From Metabacillus sp. KUDC1714 (GTDB lineage: Bacteria > Bacillota > Bacilli > Bacillales > Bacillaceae), in NCBI RefSeq assembly GCF_014217835.1, contig NZ_CP055263.1:3971501-4035500 (forward strand): a stretch of DNA of 64,000 nt, read 5' to 3'. The notes below the pieces were generated by a model that ran no database searches, was not told the DNA's origin, and worked only from the letters and a program-made list of their open reading frames with translations. Shown piece after piece: positions 19,716 through 28,838 of the stretch. The first letter of the stretch is position 1; every line of letters begins with the position of its first letter. Made by a program: the position numbers and the translations under genes.

Positions 19716-21436
19716 TGAGTGCGAACTTAAAAGGGATAGGAGCTTCAGCGGGTATTGCGATTGCAAAAGCGTACCGCTTGGAGGAACCTGAACTAAAGAT
19801 TGAAAAAAAAGAGATAACAGACAAAGAAGCTGAAAAACAGCGTTTTGAACTGGCAATCAACCAATCAAAAGCTGAGCTTGAAAAAATTAAAGAGCATGCT
19901 AACCGTGAGTTAGGTGCGGATAAAGCTGAAATTTTCGCAGCTCATTTATTAGTATTAAGTGATCCTGAGCTGCTTAATCCTGTATTAGATAAGGTAAGCA
20001 CTGAAGGTGTTAATGCTGAATTTGCAATGAAAGAAACGGCTGATATGTTTGTTTCTATGTTTGAATCAATGGACAACGAGTATATGAAAGAGCGCGCAGC
20101 AGATATCCGTGACGTTACAAAACGTGTAATCGCACATTTGTTAGGTGTTCAAATTCCAAATCCTAGCATAATATCCGAGGAAGTTGTGATTATTGCAGAA
20201 GATTTAACACCTTCTGATACAGCTCAGTTAAATCGTCAATTTGTAAAGGGATTTACAACAGATATTGGCGGACGTACTTCTCATTCAGCAATTATGGCCC
20301 GCTCAATGGAAATACCAGCAGTAGTTGGTACGAAACAAGCTACATCCAGTATTGAGAATGGTGTCATGGTAATTGTCGATGGACTTGATGGAGATGTAAT
20401 TATTGATCCTTCATCAGAAGTTATTGCTCAATATGAAGAGAAAAAAGCAAAATACGAAGCTCAAAAAGCAGAGTGGGCGAAGCTAGTTAACGAGCCAACT
20501 GTTACAAAAGATGGCCAACATGTAGAGCTTGCAGCGAATATTGGTACACCTGATGATGTTAAAGGTGTATTAGAAAATGGGGGAGAAGCAGTAGGTCTAT
20601 ACCGTACTGAGTTCCTTTACATGGGTAGGGATCAGCTTCCAACAGAGGACGAGCAATTTGATGCTTATAAAGCTGTTCTAGAAAGAATGGAAGGAAAACC
20701 TGTTGTTGTTCGTACACTAGACATCGGTGGAGACAAAGAGCTTCCATACTTAAATCTTCCAAAAGAAATGAATCCGTTCTTAGGGTTTAGAGCGATTCGT
20801 TTATGTTTAGAAGAACAAGACATTTTCCGTACACAGCTACGTGCATTATTACGTGCAAGCAGCTATGGTAATTTGAAAATCATGTTTCCGATGATTGCAA
20901 CAGTTTCTGAATTTAGAGAAGCTAAAGCAATTCTATTAGAAGAAAAAGAAAAGCTAGTTGCAAATGGTGTACAAGTATCAAATTCAATCGAAATTGGTAT
21001 GATGGTGGAAATTCCATCTACAGCTGTAATGGCTGATCAATTTGCCAAAGAAGTTGACTTCTTTAGTATTGGAACGAATGATTTGATTCAATACACAATG
21101 GCTGCTGACCGTATGAACGAGCGTGTTTCATACTTGTATCAACCTTACAATCCAGCGATTTTACGCCTAATTTCAATGGTTATTGATGCAGCACATAAAG
21201 AAGGAAAATGGGCTGGTATGTGTGGAGAAATGGCAGGCGATCAAATTGCCATTCCATTATTACTTGGTCTAGGACTTGATGAGTTCTCAATGAGTGCTAC
21301 ATCGATCCTTCCTGCACGTACACAAATTAAAGAGCTTTCTAAAGAGCAGGCTCAAAGCGTTAAAGAAAAAGTTTTAGCAATGAGCACAACTGAAGAAGTT
21401 GTTGAATTTGTTAAAGAGACATTCCATATTTCATAA
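19715..21436 (+). CDS. ptsI: PTS Enzyme I
   Basis: A 573-residue phosphoenolpyruvate-protein phosphotransferase. The N-terminal HPr-binding and phospho-His domain carries His190 in [19 protein letters not shown]; the C-terminal PEP-binding barrel shows [10 protein letters not shown], the metal-binding MVEIPS region, and the Cys of GMCGEMAGD. It starts the PTS phosphorelay using PEP. One-base overlap with ptsH indicates coupling. A short imperfect terminator follows at 21441-21467. Confidence 0.97.
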   Translation: MSANLKGIGASAGIAIAKAYRLEEPELKIEKKEITDKEAEKQRFELAINQSKAELEKIKEHANRELGADKAEIFAAHLLVLSDPELLNPVLDKVSTEGVNAEFAMKETADMFVSMFESMDNEYMKERAADIRDVTKRVIAHLLGVQIPNPSIISEEVVIIAEDLTPSDTAQLNRQFVKGFTTDIGGRTSHSAIMARSMEIPAVVGTKQATSSIENGVMVIVDGLDGDVIIDPSSEVIAQYEEKKAKYEAQKAEWAKLVNEPTVTKDGQHVELAANIGTPDDVKGVLENGGEAVGLYRTEFLYMGRDQLPTEDEQFDAYKAVLERMEGKPVVVRTLDIGGDKELPYLNLPKEMNPFLGFRAIRLCLEEQDIFRTQLRALLRASSYGNLKIMFPMIATVSEFREAKAILLEEKEKLVANGVQVSNSIEIGMMVEIPSTAVMADQFAKEVDFFSIGTNDLIQYTMAADRMNERVSYLYQPYNPAILRLISMVIDAAHKEGKWAGMCGEMAGDQIAIPLLLGLGLDEFSMSATSILPARTQIKELSKEQAQSVKEKVLAMSTTEEVVEFVKETFHIS

Positions 21437-21440
21437 AATA

Positions 21441-21468
21441 AAAGGACAGGCTACTAGCTTGTCTTTTT
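21441..21468 (+). terminator. Terminator after ptsI
   Basis: An imperfect stem AAAGGACAGGCT / AGCTTGTCTTT with a TTTTT tail. Confidence 0.65.
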
Positions 21469-21595
21469 ATTTTGGTTAAATGTTATTGAGTACTAACAGA
21501 GGCTAGGTGCTTTCTGATGAACTTTCCATTTTATATTATGAGCTAAGTTGGGGAACCTACCTTTAAGAATGTACATTTTAGGAGGTTGTGTTTCA

Positions 21596-21838
21596 ATGGA
21601 AGGAAACAATTTTCAGATTGGTGAAGAGGTATATGTAATATACCGAAATCCGCATGCTGCCAATGTAGCCAATATTGAAAAAGCAGAAATCGTAGAGCAT
21701 CCAAATAATCCTAAAGAGTTAGCCCTGTTTCTACACGATGCTTATCATCCTTTAGCTGATGATGATGCTGTCTTTTCAAGCTTTGATGAGGCTGAAGAGC
21801 TATACAATCAATTATTTGATTATCAACAATACGATTAA
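21596..21838 (+). CDS. splA: SplA, regulator of spore photoproduct lyase
   Basis: An 80-residue protein beginning MEGNNFQIGEEVYVIYRNPH, with IVEHPNNPKELALFLHDAYHPLADDDA. This is the pattern of B. subtilis SplA, a TRAP-like negative regulator of the splAB operon. The ATG at 21596 is chosen because AGGAGG is 10 bases upstream. It is followed 87 bases later by splB. In B. subtilis the operon is made in the forespore under SigG; I could not find a convincing SigG promoter here. Confidence 0.9.
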   Translation: MEGNNFQIGEEVYVIYRNPHAANVANIEKAEIVEHPNNPKELALFLHDAYHPLADDDAVFSSFDEAEELYNQLFDYQQYD

Positions 21839-21925
21839 CAGGAAATATTTATTTCGATTAACAAATGGAGAATAAGCAAAGGTTATCCATATAGAAGTCT
21901 TTTCTATTTAGGAGATGAGATCAAA

Positions 21926-22954
21926 TTGATTAAACCATTTGTACCGCAATTAGTATATATCGAGCCTAGAGCTTTAGAATATCCCCGTGGTGTTGAGTTG
22001 AAGGAGAAATTTGAAAAGATGGGGCTTGAGATCAGGGAAACAACATCTCATAATCAAGTTCGAAATATTCCTGGTAATAATCATCTGCAACAATATCGCA
22101 CAGCAAAGTCTACGCTTGTAGTAGGTGTTAGAAAAACATTAGAATTCGATAGCTCCAAACCTTCAGCTGAATATGCAATTCCACTCGCAACTGGTTGTAT
22201 GGGTCACTGTCATTATTGCTATTTACAAACAACAATGGGAAGTAAGCCATACATACGGACATATGTAAATGTTGATGAGATCCTTAATCAGGCTCAAAGC
22301 TATATGGAAGAGCGTGCACCACAGATTACACGATTTGAAGCATCATGTACATCAGATATTGTTGGAATAGATCATTTAACACATTCGTTAAAATCAGCCA
22401 TTGAATTCTTTGGTCAAACAAATATGGGAAGGTTACGTTTTGTAACGAAATTTCATCATGTCGATCATTTATTAGATGCAAACCACAATGGGAAAACAAG
22501 GTTCCGATTTAGTATCAATGCTGATTATGTAATTAAGAATTTTGAACCAGGAACCTCATCTTTGGATTTACGTATTGAGGCTGCAGTAAAAGTGGCAAAG
22601 GCGGGTTACCCTTTAGGTTTTATTGTTGCACCAATTTATATCCATGAAAACTGGCAGGAGGGCTATAAAGTATTATTTGAAAAGCTTGATGCCCAACTTC
22701 CATCTGATGTAAGAGATGATATTACCTTTGAAATGATTCAGCATCGTTTCACCAAACCAGCAAAACGAGTCATCCAAAAAAACTACCCCAAAACAAAGCT
22801 TGAATTAAATGAAGAAGAAAGACGATACAAATGGGGAAGATATGGGATTGGAAAATACATTTACCCAAAAGATCAAGAACAAGAGCTTCGTGAAACACTT
22901 GAGGATTATGTCGATCACTACTTTCCAAATGCAAAGGTTGAATATTTTACGTAA
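21926..22954 (+). CDS. splB: Spore photoproduct lyase
   Basis: A 342-residue radical SAM enzyme. The iron-sulfur cluster ligands Cys91, Cys95 and Cys98 (CMGHCHYC) and the hydrogen-donor Cys141 (FEASCTSD) occupy the same positions as in the B. subtilis enzyme. It reverts the UV lesion spore photoproduct in DNA during germination. The TTG start is preceded by AGGAGATGAG. A small stem AAAGGCAGG/CCTGTCTTT at 22953-22974 may end the operon. Confidence 0.96.
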   Translation: MIKPFVPQLVYIEPRALEYPRGVELKEKFEKMGLEIRETTSHNQVRNIPGNNHLQQYRTAKSTLVVGVRKTLEFDSSKPSAEYAIPLATGCMGHCHYCYLQTTMGSKPYIRTYVNVDEILNQAQSYMEERAPQITRFEASCTSDIVGIDHLTHSLKSAIEFFGQTNMGRLRFVTKFHHVDHLLDANHNGKTRFRFSINADYVIKNFEPGTSSLDLRIEAAVKVAKAGYPLGFIVAPIYIHENWQEGYKVLFEKLDAQLPSDVRDDITFEMIQHRFTKPAKRVIQKNYPKTKLELNEEERRYKWGRYGIGKYIYPKDQEQELRETLEDYVDHYFPNAKVEYFT

Positions 22955-23066
22955 AGGCAGGAGGTGAACCTGTCTTTCTTTTATGACTACCGTGTTATCC
23001 GACAATTGCTGGGGAAAGCCCCTGAGTAGGTGCCAATACACAATTGACTTTGCTGCTACATTTCTT

Positions 23067-23732
23067 CTATGTAAACGGATTTTTCCATTCCATCAACATA
23101 CCATAATGACAAGAGTCCTCGTCCTCCAAATAATTTTCCACAGGACAAACCGGTGTTCTACCACAATGTAATAAGAAAGACATAACAGGATCTTTTAACT
23201 TCCCAGTTAATATTGCGTCCACATACTCATTAATCGAGTGATCTTTACTAACCTTATGATAGCCTGGTACCCTTCCACCTCCTATCAATCGTTCCAAATT
23301 TAACGAGATAACAATTTTATACATCGATTGCATTAACCACTTACCCACACCTAATTTCCGGTAAGAAGGTGCAACACAAATATCAACAACATACAAAGAA
23401 TTGCCTGAAGGAAGATGATTAGTTATATACCCATTATCTGTGGCATCTTCCCACGAATGATATTGATGAACATTATGATCAAATTGAACAATCAATCCTG
23501 TCATGGAACCAATAATCCTACCGTCAATTTCAGCGCAGATGGCCCCTTCAGGAAAAAAGTTCACATGATTTTGTAACTGGTCTGTATTCCACCATAACTC
23601 TGAAGGAAATGGAGGTGGAAAGCTTTCTTTTTGAATCAAAAGCAACTGTTCAAAATCAGTTTGTGTATATTGACGAAAAACAGTCTTAACAGGTATTCCA
23701 TCATTAAATAAATAAAGTTCTTTCCGAAACAT
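23067..23732 (-). CDS. ykwB: GNAT-family N-acetyltransferase (YkwB-like)
   Basis: A 221-residue GNAT protein. An N-terminal strand-helix region (TQTDFEQLLLIQKESFP) precedes the acetyl-CoA binding motif VVDICVAPSYRKLGVGKWLM. It transfers an acetyl group to an unknown amine substrate. AGGAGG lies in front of the ATG at 23732. The position next to splB agrees with B. subtilis ykwB. Ends convergent with splB. Confidence 0.82.
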   Translation of the reverse strand: MFRKELYLFNDGIPVKTVFRQYTQTDFEQLLLIQKESFPPPFPSELWWNTDQLQNHVNFFPEGAICAEIDGRIIGSMTGLIVQFDHNVHQYHSWEDATDNGYITNHLPSGNSLYVVDICVAPSYRKLGVGKWLMQSMYKIVISLNLERLIGGGRVPGYHKVSKDHSINEYVDAILTGKLKDPVMSFLLHCGRTPVCPVENYLEDEDSCHYGMLMEWKNPFT

Positions 23733-23874
23733 TTGAGTTACCTCCTAAATAAAAAAATTAAAAATAAGCAGGCATTCATTTTCTAATAAGTATTAATTTT
23801 CAGGAGACTTTATTTCATACGTTATTTAGAAAGTGATAAAATAAACGTATCTATTATATATGGGGTGGCGAAAA

Positions 23875-24660
23875 ATGAATCTAGGTTTTCAAGGAAAAAA
23901 CGCACTTGTTATTGCATCAAGCCAAGGATTAGGAAAAGCAATTGCTCAAAAGCTTGCTGCACAAGGTGTTAATGTCATGATATCCAGTCGTGATCAGGAA
24001 AAATTAAAAGCTGTAAAAAAAGAACTAGAGCTTTCTAGTAAAGGGAAAATTGAATTTTATTCGTGTAATATAAAAAGTCCAAATGAAATTAAACTACTCA
24101 TCGAAACAACGGTAGACGCATTCGGTTCAATTGATTTCCTTGTTAATAATGCAGGAGGACCACCAGCTGGAACATTTGAAGAAATGACAGATGATGATTG
24201 GCAACATGCTTTTGAATTAAATCTATTAAGCTATATTAGAATTATGAGAGAAATTTTACCACATATGAAGAACAACGGTGGGAAAATTGTCAATATAGCC
24301 TCATCCTCAGTAAAAGAACCGATTCCAGGATTGATCCTGTCCAATACTTTTCGAACAGGAATTGTTGGCTTAACAAAAACACTAGCAAGCGAGTTTGCAC
24401 CATATAATATCTTAATTAACACGGTTGCACCAGGTAGGATTGCTACAGAACGAGTAGCGTTTTTAGATGCCGATGCAGCAGATAGGCAAGGAATGACAAA
24501 AGAAGAAATCGAAGAAAAGATGAAGAAGACGATACCGTTAGGACGATATGGAGAGCCAAACGAATTTGCGAATTATGTAAGCTTTCTATTATCTGATGCA
24601 AATAGTTATATGACAGGACAAACCTTATTAATTGATGGTGGTATGTTGAAGTCCATATAA
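23875..24660 (+). CDS. SDR-family oxidoreductase with an altered catalytic site
   Basis: A 261-residue short-chain dehydrogenase/reductase fold. The nucleotide motif reads ASSQGLGKAIA (usual TGxxxGxG), NNAGGPP is conserved, and the catalytic Ser region is ASSSVKEP. Where YxxxK is expected, the sequence reads SNTFR, so both Tyr and Lys are replaced. A subgroup of FabG-like SDRs in Bacillaceae shares this change; activity is uncertain. I start at the ATG at 23875 after GGGGTGG. Ends LIDGGMLKSI. ykwC follows in the same direction. Confidence 0.82.
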   Translation: MNLGFQGKNALVIASSQGLGKAIAQKLAAQGVNVMISSRDQEKLKAVKKELELSSKGKIEFYSCNIKSPNEIKLLIETTVDAFGSIDFLVNNAGGPPAGTFEEMTDDDWQHAFELNLLSYIRIMREILPHMKNNGGKIVNIASSSVKEPIPGLILSNTFRTGIVGLTKTLASEFAPYNILINTVAPGRIATERVAFLDADAADRQGMTKEEIEEKMKKTIPLGRYGEPNEFANYVSFLLSDANSYMTGQTLLIDGGMLKSI

Positions 24661-24734
24661 TAAATGGGGGATGACTCGAAAAATTCTTTATTTTATGTCA
24701 TAAGCCAAATATTAATAATCAGGAGGAAACTTAA

Positions 24735-25604
24735 ATGAAACCAACAGTTGGATTTATTGGCCTAGGGGTTATGGGGAATAGTATGGCAAATCATATCTTA
24801 AAAGCAGGTTACCCTTTAACTGTCTATACAAGGACGAAAGAAAAAGCGGAAGAACTTCTCAAAGTAGGAGCAAGATGGAAGGATTCGGTAAATGAACTTT
24901 CTAAAGCTAGTGATATCATTATTACAATGATTGGCTACCCAAAGGATGTAGAAGAAGTTTATTTAGGTCAAAATGGAATTTTACAAGCTGCAAAACCAAA
25001 TACATATGTAATTGATATGACGACATCACAACCAACATTAGCTAAAAAAATTTATGAACAAGCTAGAGAAAGGAAAGTATATTCACTTGATGCTCCAGTT
25101 TCAGGAGGAGATATTGGTGCAAGAGAAGCAAGACTAGCAATTATGGTTGGTGGTGATAAAGCAGCTTTTGAAACATGTTTACCATTGTTTGAAGTAATGG
25201 GAAAAAATATTGTTTATCAAGGAGAAGCGGGTTCAGGTCAGCACACAAAAATGTGTAATCAAATTGCAATCGCCTCTGGTATGATAGGTGTTTGTGAAGC
25301 GATCGCTTATGCAAAAAAATCAGGCTTAGATGCAACCAATGTACTAAAGAGTATCTCAACTGGTGCTGCAGGAAGTTGGTCACTTAGTAATTTAGCGCCT
25401 AGGATGCTTGCAGATGATTTCGAACCAGGATTTTTTGTTAAGCATTTTATAAAGGATATGGGGATTGCTTTAGAAGAATCTAATAACATGAATGTAAACA
25501 CACCAGGATTAGAGCTTGCACATACGCTTTATGAACAGCTTGCTAAGTCAGGTGAAGAGAACAGTGGAACACAAGCATTACTAAAGCTATGGAAGACCGA
25601 ATAA
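24735..25604 (+). CDS. ykwC: Beta-hydroxyacid dehydrogenase YkwC (3-hydroxyisobutyrate dehydrogenase family)
   Basis: A 289-residue enzyme with an N-terminal Rossmann motif (GFIGLGVMGNSMANHIL), the substrate signature DAPVSGGDIGAREA, and the catalytic Lys region GSGQHTKMCNQ. Members oxidise short beta-hydroxyacids with NAD(P). AGGAGG sits before the ATG. It lies between the SDR gene and pbpH as in the B. subtilis order. A perfect terminator follows at 25674. Confidence 0.88.
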   Translation: MKPTVGFIGLGVMGNSMANHILKAGYPLTVYTRTKEKAEELLKVGARWKDSVNELSKASDIIITMIGYPKDVEEVYLGQNGILQAAKPNTYVIDMTTSQPTLAKKIYEQARERKVYSLDAPVSGGDIGAREARLAIMVGGDKAAFETCLPLFEVMGKNIVYQGEAGSGQHTKMCNQIAIASGMIGVCEAIAYAKKSGLDATNVLKSISTGAAGSWSLSNLAPRMLADDFEPGFFVKHFIKDMGIALEESNNMNVNTPGLELAHTLYEQLAKSGEENSGTQALLKLWKTE

Positions 25605-25673
25605 AAAAATTCTAGAGCAAGAGCCTTCCATTTGAAACTAATTTAAATGGAAAACGTCTATTAAATGTGTCTA

Positions 25674-25705
25674 AAAGACAATGTGACCTCACATTGTCTT
25701 TTTCA
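25674..25705 (+). terminator. Terminator after ykwC
   Basis: A perfect 13-bp stem AAAGACAATGTGA / TCACATTGTCTTT (25674-25686, 25689-25701) followed by TTT; its two-base apex means the top pairs must open. Confidence 0.88.
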
Positions 25706-25848
25706 ATTGTAACTACGTTGTATTCACATTATTTTAATAATCTTAGGCTATAACTACACCTATGTTAGTGGTAAAATAAAGGGTGGACTAAAATGATAAT
25801 ATGAGCCTATTTTATAGATTCTAAAAAATAAAAAGGGAGGAACCTACT

Positions 25849-27942
25849 ATGACAGAACAAGGCGCAAATGCATCTGAGCATCGTAAACTAAAAAAATCAA
25901 GATATGTTAGGATAAATGTATTCTTTTTCCTTGTCTTCTTACTGTTCGTTGCACTTATCGTTCGTTTAGGTGTCGTTCAAATTGTACAAGGTGAAGAATT
26001 TTCTAAGGAAGTAGCAAGAACTGAATCAGATTATGCAAGTTTACCAGCTCCTCGAGGGAAAATGTATGATCGTTACAACAGAGTAGTTGTTGACAACGAG
26101 AGTGTACCAGCAATTACATATACTGTTGACAAAACAACAAAGGCTGAAGACAAAATCGAAACTGCAAAAAAGCTTGCGGAGTATATTAATTACGAAACTG
26201 AATTTTTAGATGAAGAGCTAAAAGATCGAGATATAAAAGACTATTGGTTGGCGTCACATCCAGAAGAGGCTAAAAATCTGCTTTCAAAGAAAGAATTAGA
26301 ATTAAAGCCTTCAGAAACGTATAAATTACAGGTTGATCGTGTGCCTGAAGTTGAAGTAGCAGCTATTAAGGGGAATAACAAAGAAAAAGAACTTGCCTAT
26401 ATTTACACACGTTTTTCCTCGGGTTATCAATATGAACCACAGGTTGTAAAATCCTTAAATTTAACGGATAAAGAAGTATCTCTAGTTGCAGAGCATTTAG
26501 AAGTACTCCCAGGTGTTGATGTAATCACTGATTGGGGAAGATCTTACCCGTATGAATCATTGCAAACGATCTTTGGTGGAATTAGTTCACCTGAACAAGG
26601 AATTCTTCAATCGCGTGAAGATTATTATACCGCAAGAGGCTATGCCCGAAACGAACGTGTAGGAACTTCCTATCTGGAATATCAATATGAAGATTACTTA
26701 AATCCGCAAAAAGCAAAGGTTGAGTATGTTTCAGATAAAAGTGGCAGCATTGTTTCTGAAGAAGTTGTTGATGAGGGACAAAGAGGGTATGACTTAAAGC
26801 TATCATTTGATATGGAGCTACAAATGAAGGTCGAAGAGATCGTAGAGGATGAATTACGAAAAGCAAGTTCAAGTCACTTTTTAATGGATCGAGCATTTGT
26901 TGTTATGATGGATCCTTATCAAGGTGATGTTTTAGCAATGGTTGGTAAGCAGCTTAATGATAAAAATCGAAGTGGAGAAATGCTTGACTTTGCTTATGGA
27001 GCTTTTGCTACCCAGTATGAAGCAGGTTCTACTGTTAAGGGAGCAACTGTTCTAGCTGGCTATCAGTTTGGAATGCCAATTGGTAAAACATATTATGATA
27101 CTCCCCTTTATTTTAAAGGAAACCCAAAACCAATTGGCTCTTACAAGCCGTTAGGACTAATGTCTGATTTAAGTGCATTAAAACTTTCATCTAACGTATA
27201 TATGTTTTATGTTGCGATGCTAATTGCAGATGTAACGTATGTAAAACATGGACCAATTGACGTATCAGCAGCGGATTTCCAAAGGCTTCGAAATTATTTT
27301 GCACAATTTGGCTTAGGAGTTCACACAGGCATCGATTTACCACAAGAGTCATCAGGTTTACAAAGTGTACCTGATACTGCAGGTAAGCTATTAAATATTG
27401 CGATCGGACAATTTGATACTTATACACCTCTTCAATTGGCACAATACGTTTCAGTTATTGCAAATGGAGGGTCTCGTGTTCAACCACGAATCGTTACAAG
27501 TATCCATGCACCTGTCGAAGAAGCTGAACTTGGACCAATTGTTGTTGATAAAGTTCCAAAAGTATTAAATAAAGTGAATAATACGAAAGAAGAAATTGAA
27601 CGAGTTCAACAGGGATTTAAGCTTGTCGTTACATCAGGGACAGCTTCTAGATATATTGATTATGATGTAGCTGGTAAAACGGGTACATCACAAACTAATT
27701 ATTATGGACCAAAACGTCAGTACTGGGGAAAAGAAACGAATAATTTAAACTTCGTTGGATATTATCCATCAGAAAATCCTCAGGTAGCATTTAGTGTAGT
27801 TGTTCCATGGGCAAGTAATGATAGTGATGCTGTAAACAAACATATTGCCAATCGGATCGTTAAAGCTTATATAGATCTTCAAAAGAAATACGTAACAACA
27901 ACTGAAATAGACATGGAAGAAAGCACAAAAGAAGAGGATTAA
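25849..27942 (+). CDS. pbpH: Class B penicillin-binding protein (transpeptidase), PbpH-like
   Basis: A 697-residue PBP. It has an N-terminal membrane anchor (about residues 24-44), a dimerisation domain starting APRGKMYDRYNR, and a transpeptidase domain with the three catalytic motifs: STVK (active Ser394), SSN, and KTG at 610-612. It cross-links peptidoglycan; in B. subtilis PbpH and PbpA act redundantly in rod-shape maintenance. The GGAGG site is good. Its position between ykwC and kinA supports the pbpH name. A strong terminator follows. Confidence 0.9.
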   Translation: MTEQGANASEHRKLKKSRYVRINVFFFLVFLLFVALIVRLGVVQIVQGEEFSKEVARTESDYASLPAPRGKMYDRYNRVVVDNESVPAITYTVDKTTKAEDKIETAKKLAEYINYETEFLDEELKDRDIKDYWLASHPEEAKNLLSKKELELKPSETYKLQVDRVPEVEVAAIKGNNKEKELAYIYTRFSSGYQYEPQVVKSLNLTDKEVSLVAEHLEVLPGVDVITDWGRSYPYESLQTIFGGISSPEQGILQSREDYYTARGYARNERVGTSYLEYQYEDYLNPQKAKVEYVSDKSGSIVSEEVVDEGQRGYDLKLSFDMELQMKVEEIVEDELRKASSSHFLMDRAFVVMMDPYQGDVLAMVGKQLNDKNRSGEMLDFAYGAFATQYEAGSTVKGATVLAGYQFGMPIGKTYYDTPLYFKGNPKPIGSYKPLGLMSDLSALKLSSNVYMFYVAMLIADVTYVKHGPIDVSAADFQRLRNYFAQFGLGVHTGIDLPQESSGLQSVPDTAGKLLNIAIGQFDTYTPLQLAQYVSVIANGGSRVQPRIVTSIHAPVEEAELGPIVVDKVPKVLNKVNNTKEEIERVQQGFKLVVTSGTASRYIDYDVAGKTGTSQTNYYGPKRQYWGKETNNLNFVGYYPSENPQVAFSVVVPWASNDSDAVNKHIANRIVKAYIDLQKKYVTTTEIDMEESTKEED

Positions 27943-27993
27943 ATGCAACATTCTTATGGACTAATGCTTAACTCTATGTGAATTTTAAAACAA

Positions 27994-28032
27994 AAACGGA
28001 GTCTAAATCTCATGATTTAGACTCTGTTTTTT
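27994..28032 (+). terminator. Terminator after pbpH
   Basis: A perfect 11-bp stem GAGTCTAAATC / GATTTAGACTC (27999-28009, 28014-28024) with a T-rich tail. Confidence 0.9.
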
Positions 28033-28188
28033 AATAAGGGATAGGAAAATAGAGTAAATTCACAAATAATAACTGGAATTTTAAACTAATTAAATGCTAT
28101 GCATGCATATATTTCCCTACTAACTCTAGTACATAAATTCCGCTATTTTTCACAAAATAATCGTGTAAACTAAAAGGAGTGAAATAAC

Positions 28189-28371
28189 TTGGCAAAACGT
28201 ACAAAGAAAAACGATCCACAACAAAAAAATAAAAAGGGCTTTGATTCAGCCGTCATTGATTCAGAATTTAGCCATGAGCTAGGTAGTGCTGCAACAAATA
28301 AAATTCATAAAGACAAAGCGAAAAAAGAAAAGGCATCCAAAAATAACGGCGAATATAAGGGAAGTCATTAA
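28189..28371 (+). CDS. Small Lys-rich protein (possible SASP-like)
   Basis: A 60-residue, very basic protein from TTG at 28189 with AAGGAGTG in front. It contains GFDSAVIDSEFSHELG in the middle and a Lys-rich remainder. The D-S-E-F-S-H-E stretch recalls E-F-[SA]-x-E of small spore proteins and of the 38-residue protein at 15319. Function not assigned. Ends in a terminator at 28373. Confidence 0.65.
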   Translation: MAKRTKKNDPQQKNKKGFDSAVIDSEFSHELGSAATNKIHKDKAKKEKASKNNGEYKGSH

Positions 28372-28372
28372 G

Positions 28373-28396
28373 AGAGACCAAGTGTCTCTTTTTTCT
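28373..28396 (+). terminator. Terminator
   Basis: A stem AGAGAC / GTCTCT with a five-base loop and TTTTT. Confidence 0.8.
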
Positions 28397-28838
28397 ATTA
28401 CATTTGAGAAAATGAAGAGTTTGTGAGATTTATAATAAGATAATAGAAGACGACTCTACATCTGAAAAGGAACAAAGTTATGTGAACTTTCCCTAAATTA
28501 GAAAAGGGAATTAACCATTAAGAGCGAATACATACTTCTATGGTCGAATATATTTACCCAAAAGAATCTTCTTTATCAGCATTTCAACATTCAAAGAACA
28601 ATGGTGGTTAAATGCCTACTTTATCAAAAAGTAAGGTAGATTAGATGACTACTGTACCGGTAAATTTGAGCAGAGACACATGCTCTTAAAAAGAATGTAA
28701 ACGCTTACTATGATTGGAGAGGTTGGGATATATAGGATTTTATGAGAAATTTCTAGCTAAATTCATTCAGTTTAAAAGATATAGCCAATTTATTATTATT
28801 TGATTTTATTAAAATATTTTTTTGAGGAGGATCAATTA
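28397..28838. other. Intergenic region before the acyl-CoA ligase
   Basis: About 440 bases. It holds one near-perfect cre site at 28696-28709. No gene is evident in the first 300 bases. Confidence 0.5.
28696..28709 (+). promoter_or_regulatory. Catabolite-responsive element (CcpA site)
   Basis: TGTAAACGCTTACT matches the cre consensus TGWAANCGNTNWCA at all but the last position. It lies about 130 bases ahead of the acyl-CoA ligase, consistent with glucose repression of fatty acid use. Confidence 0.7.
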
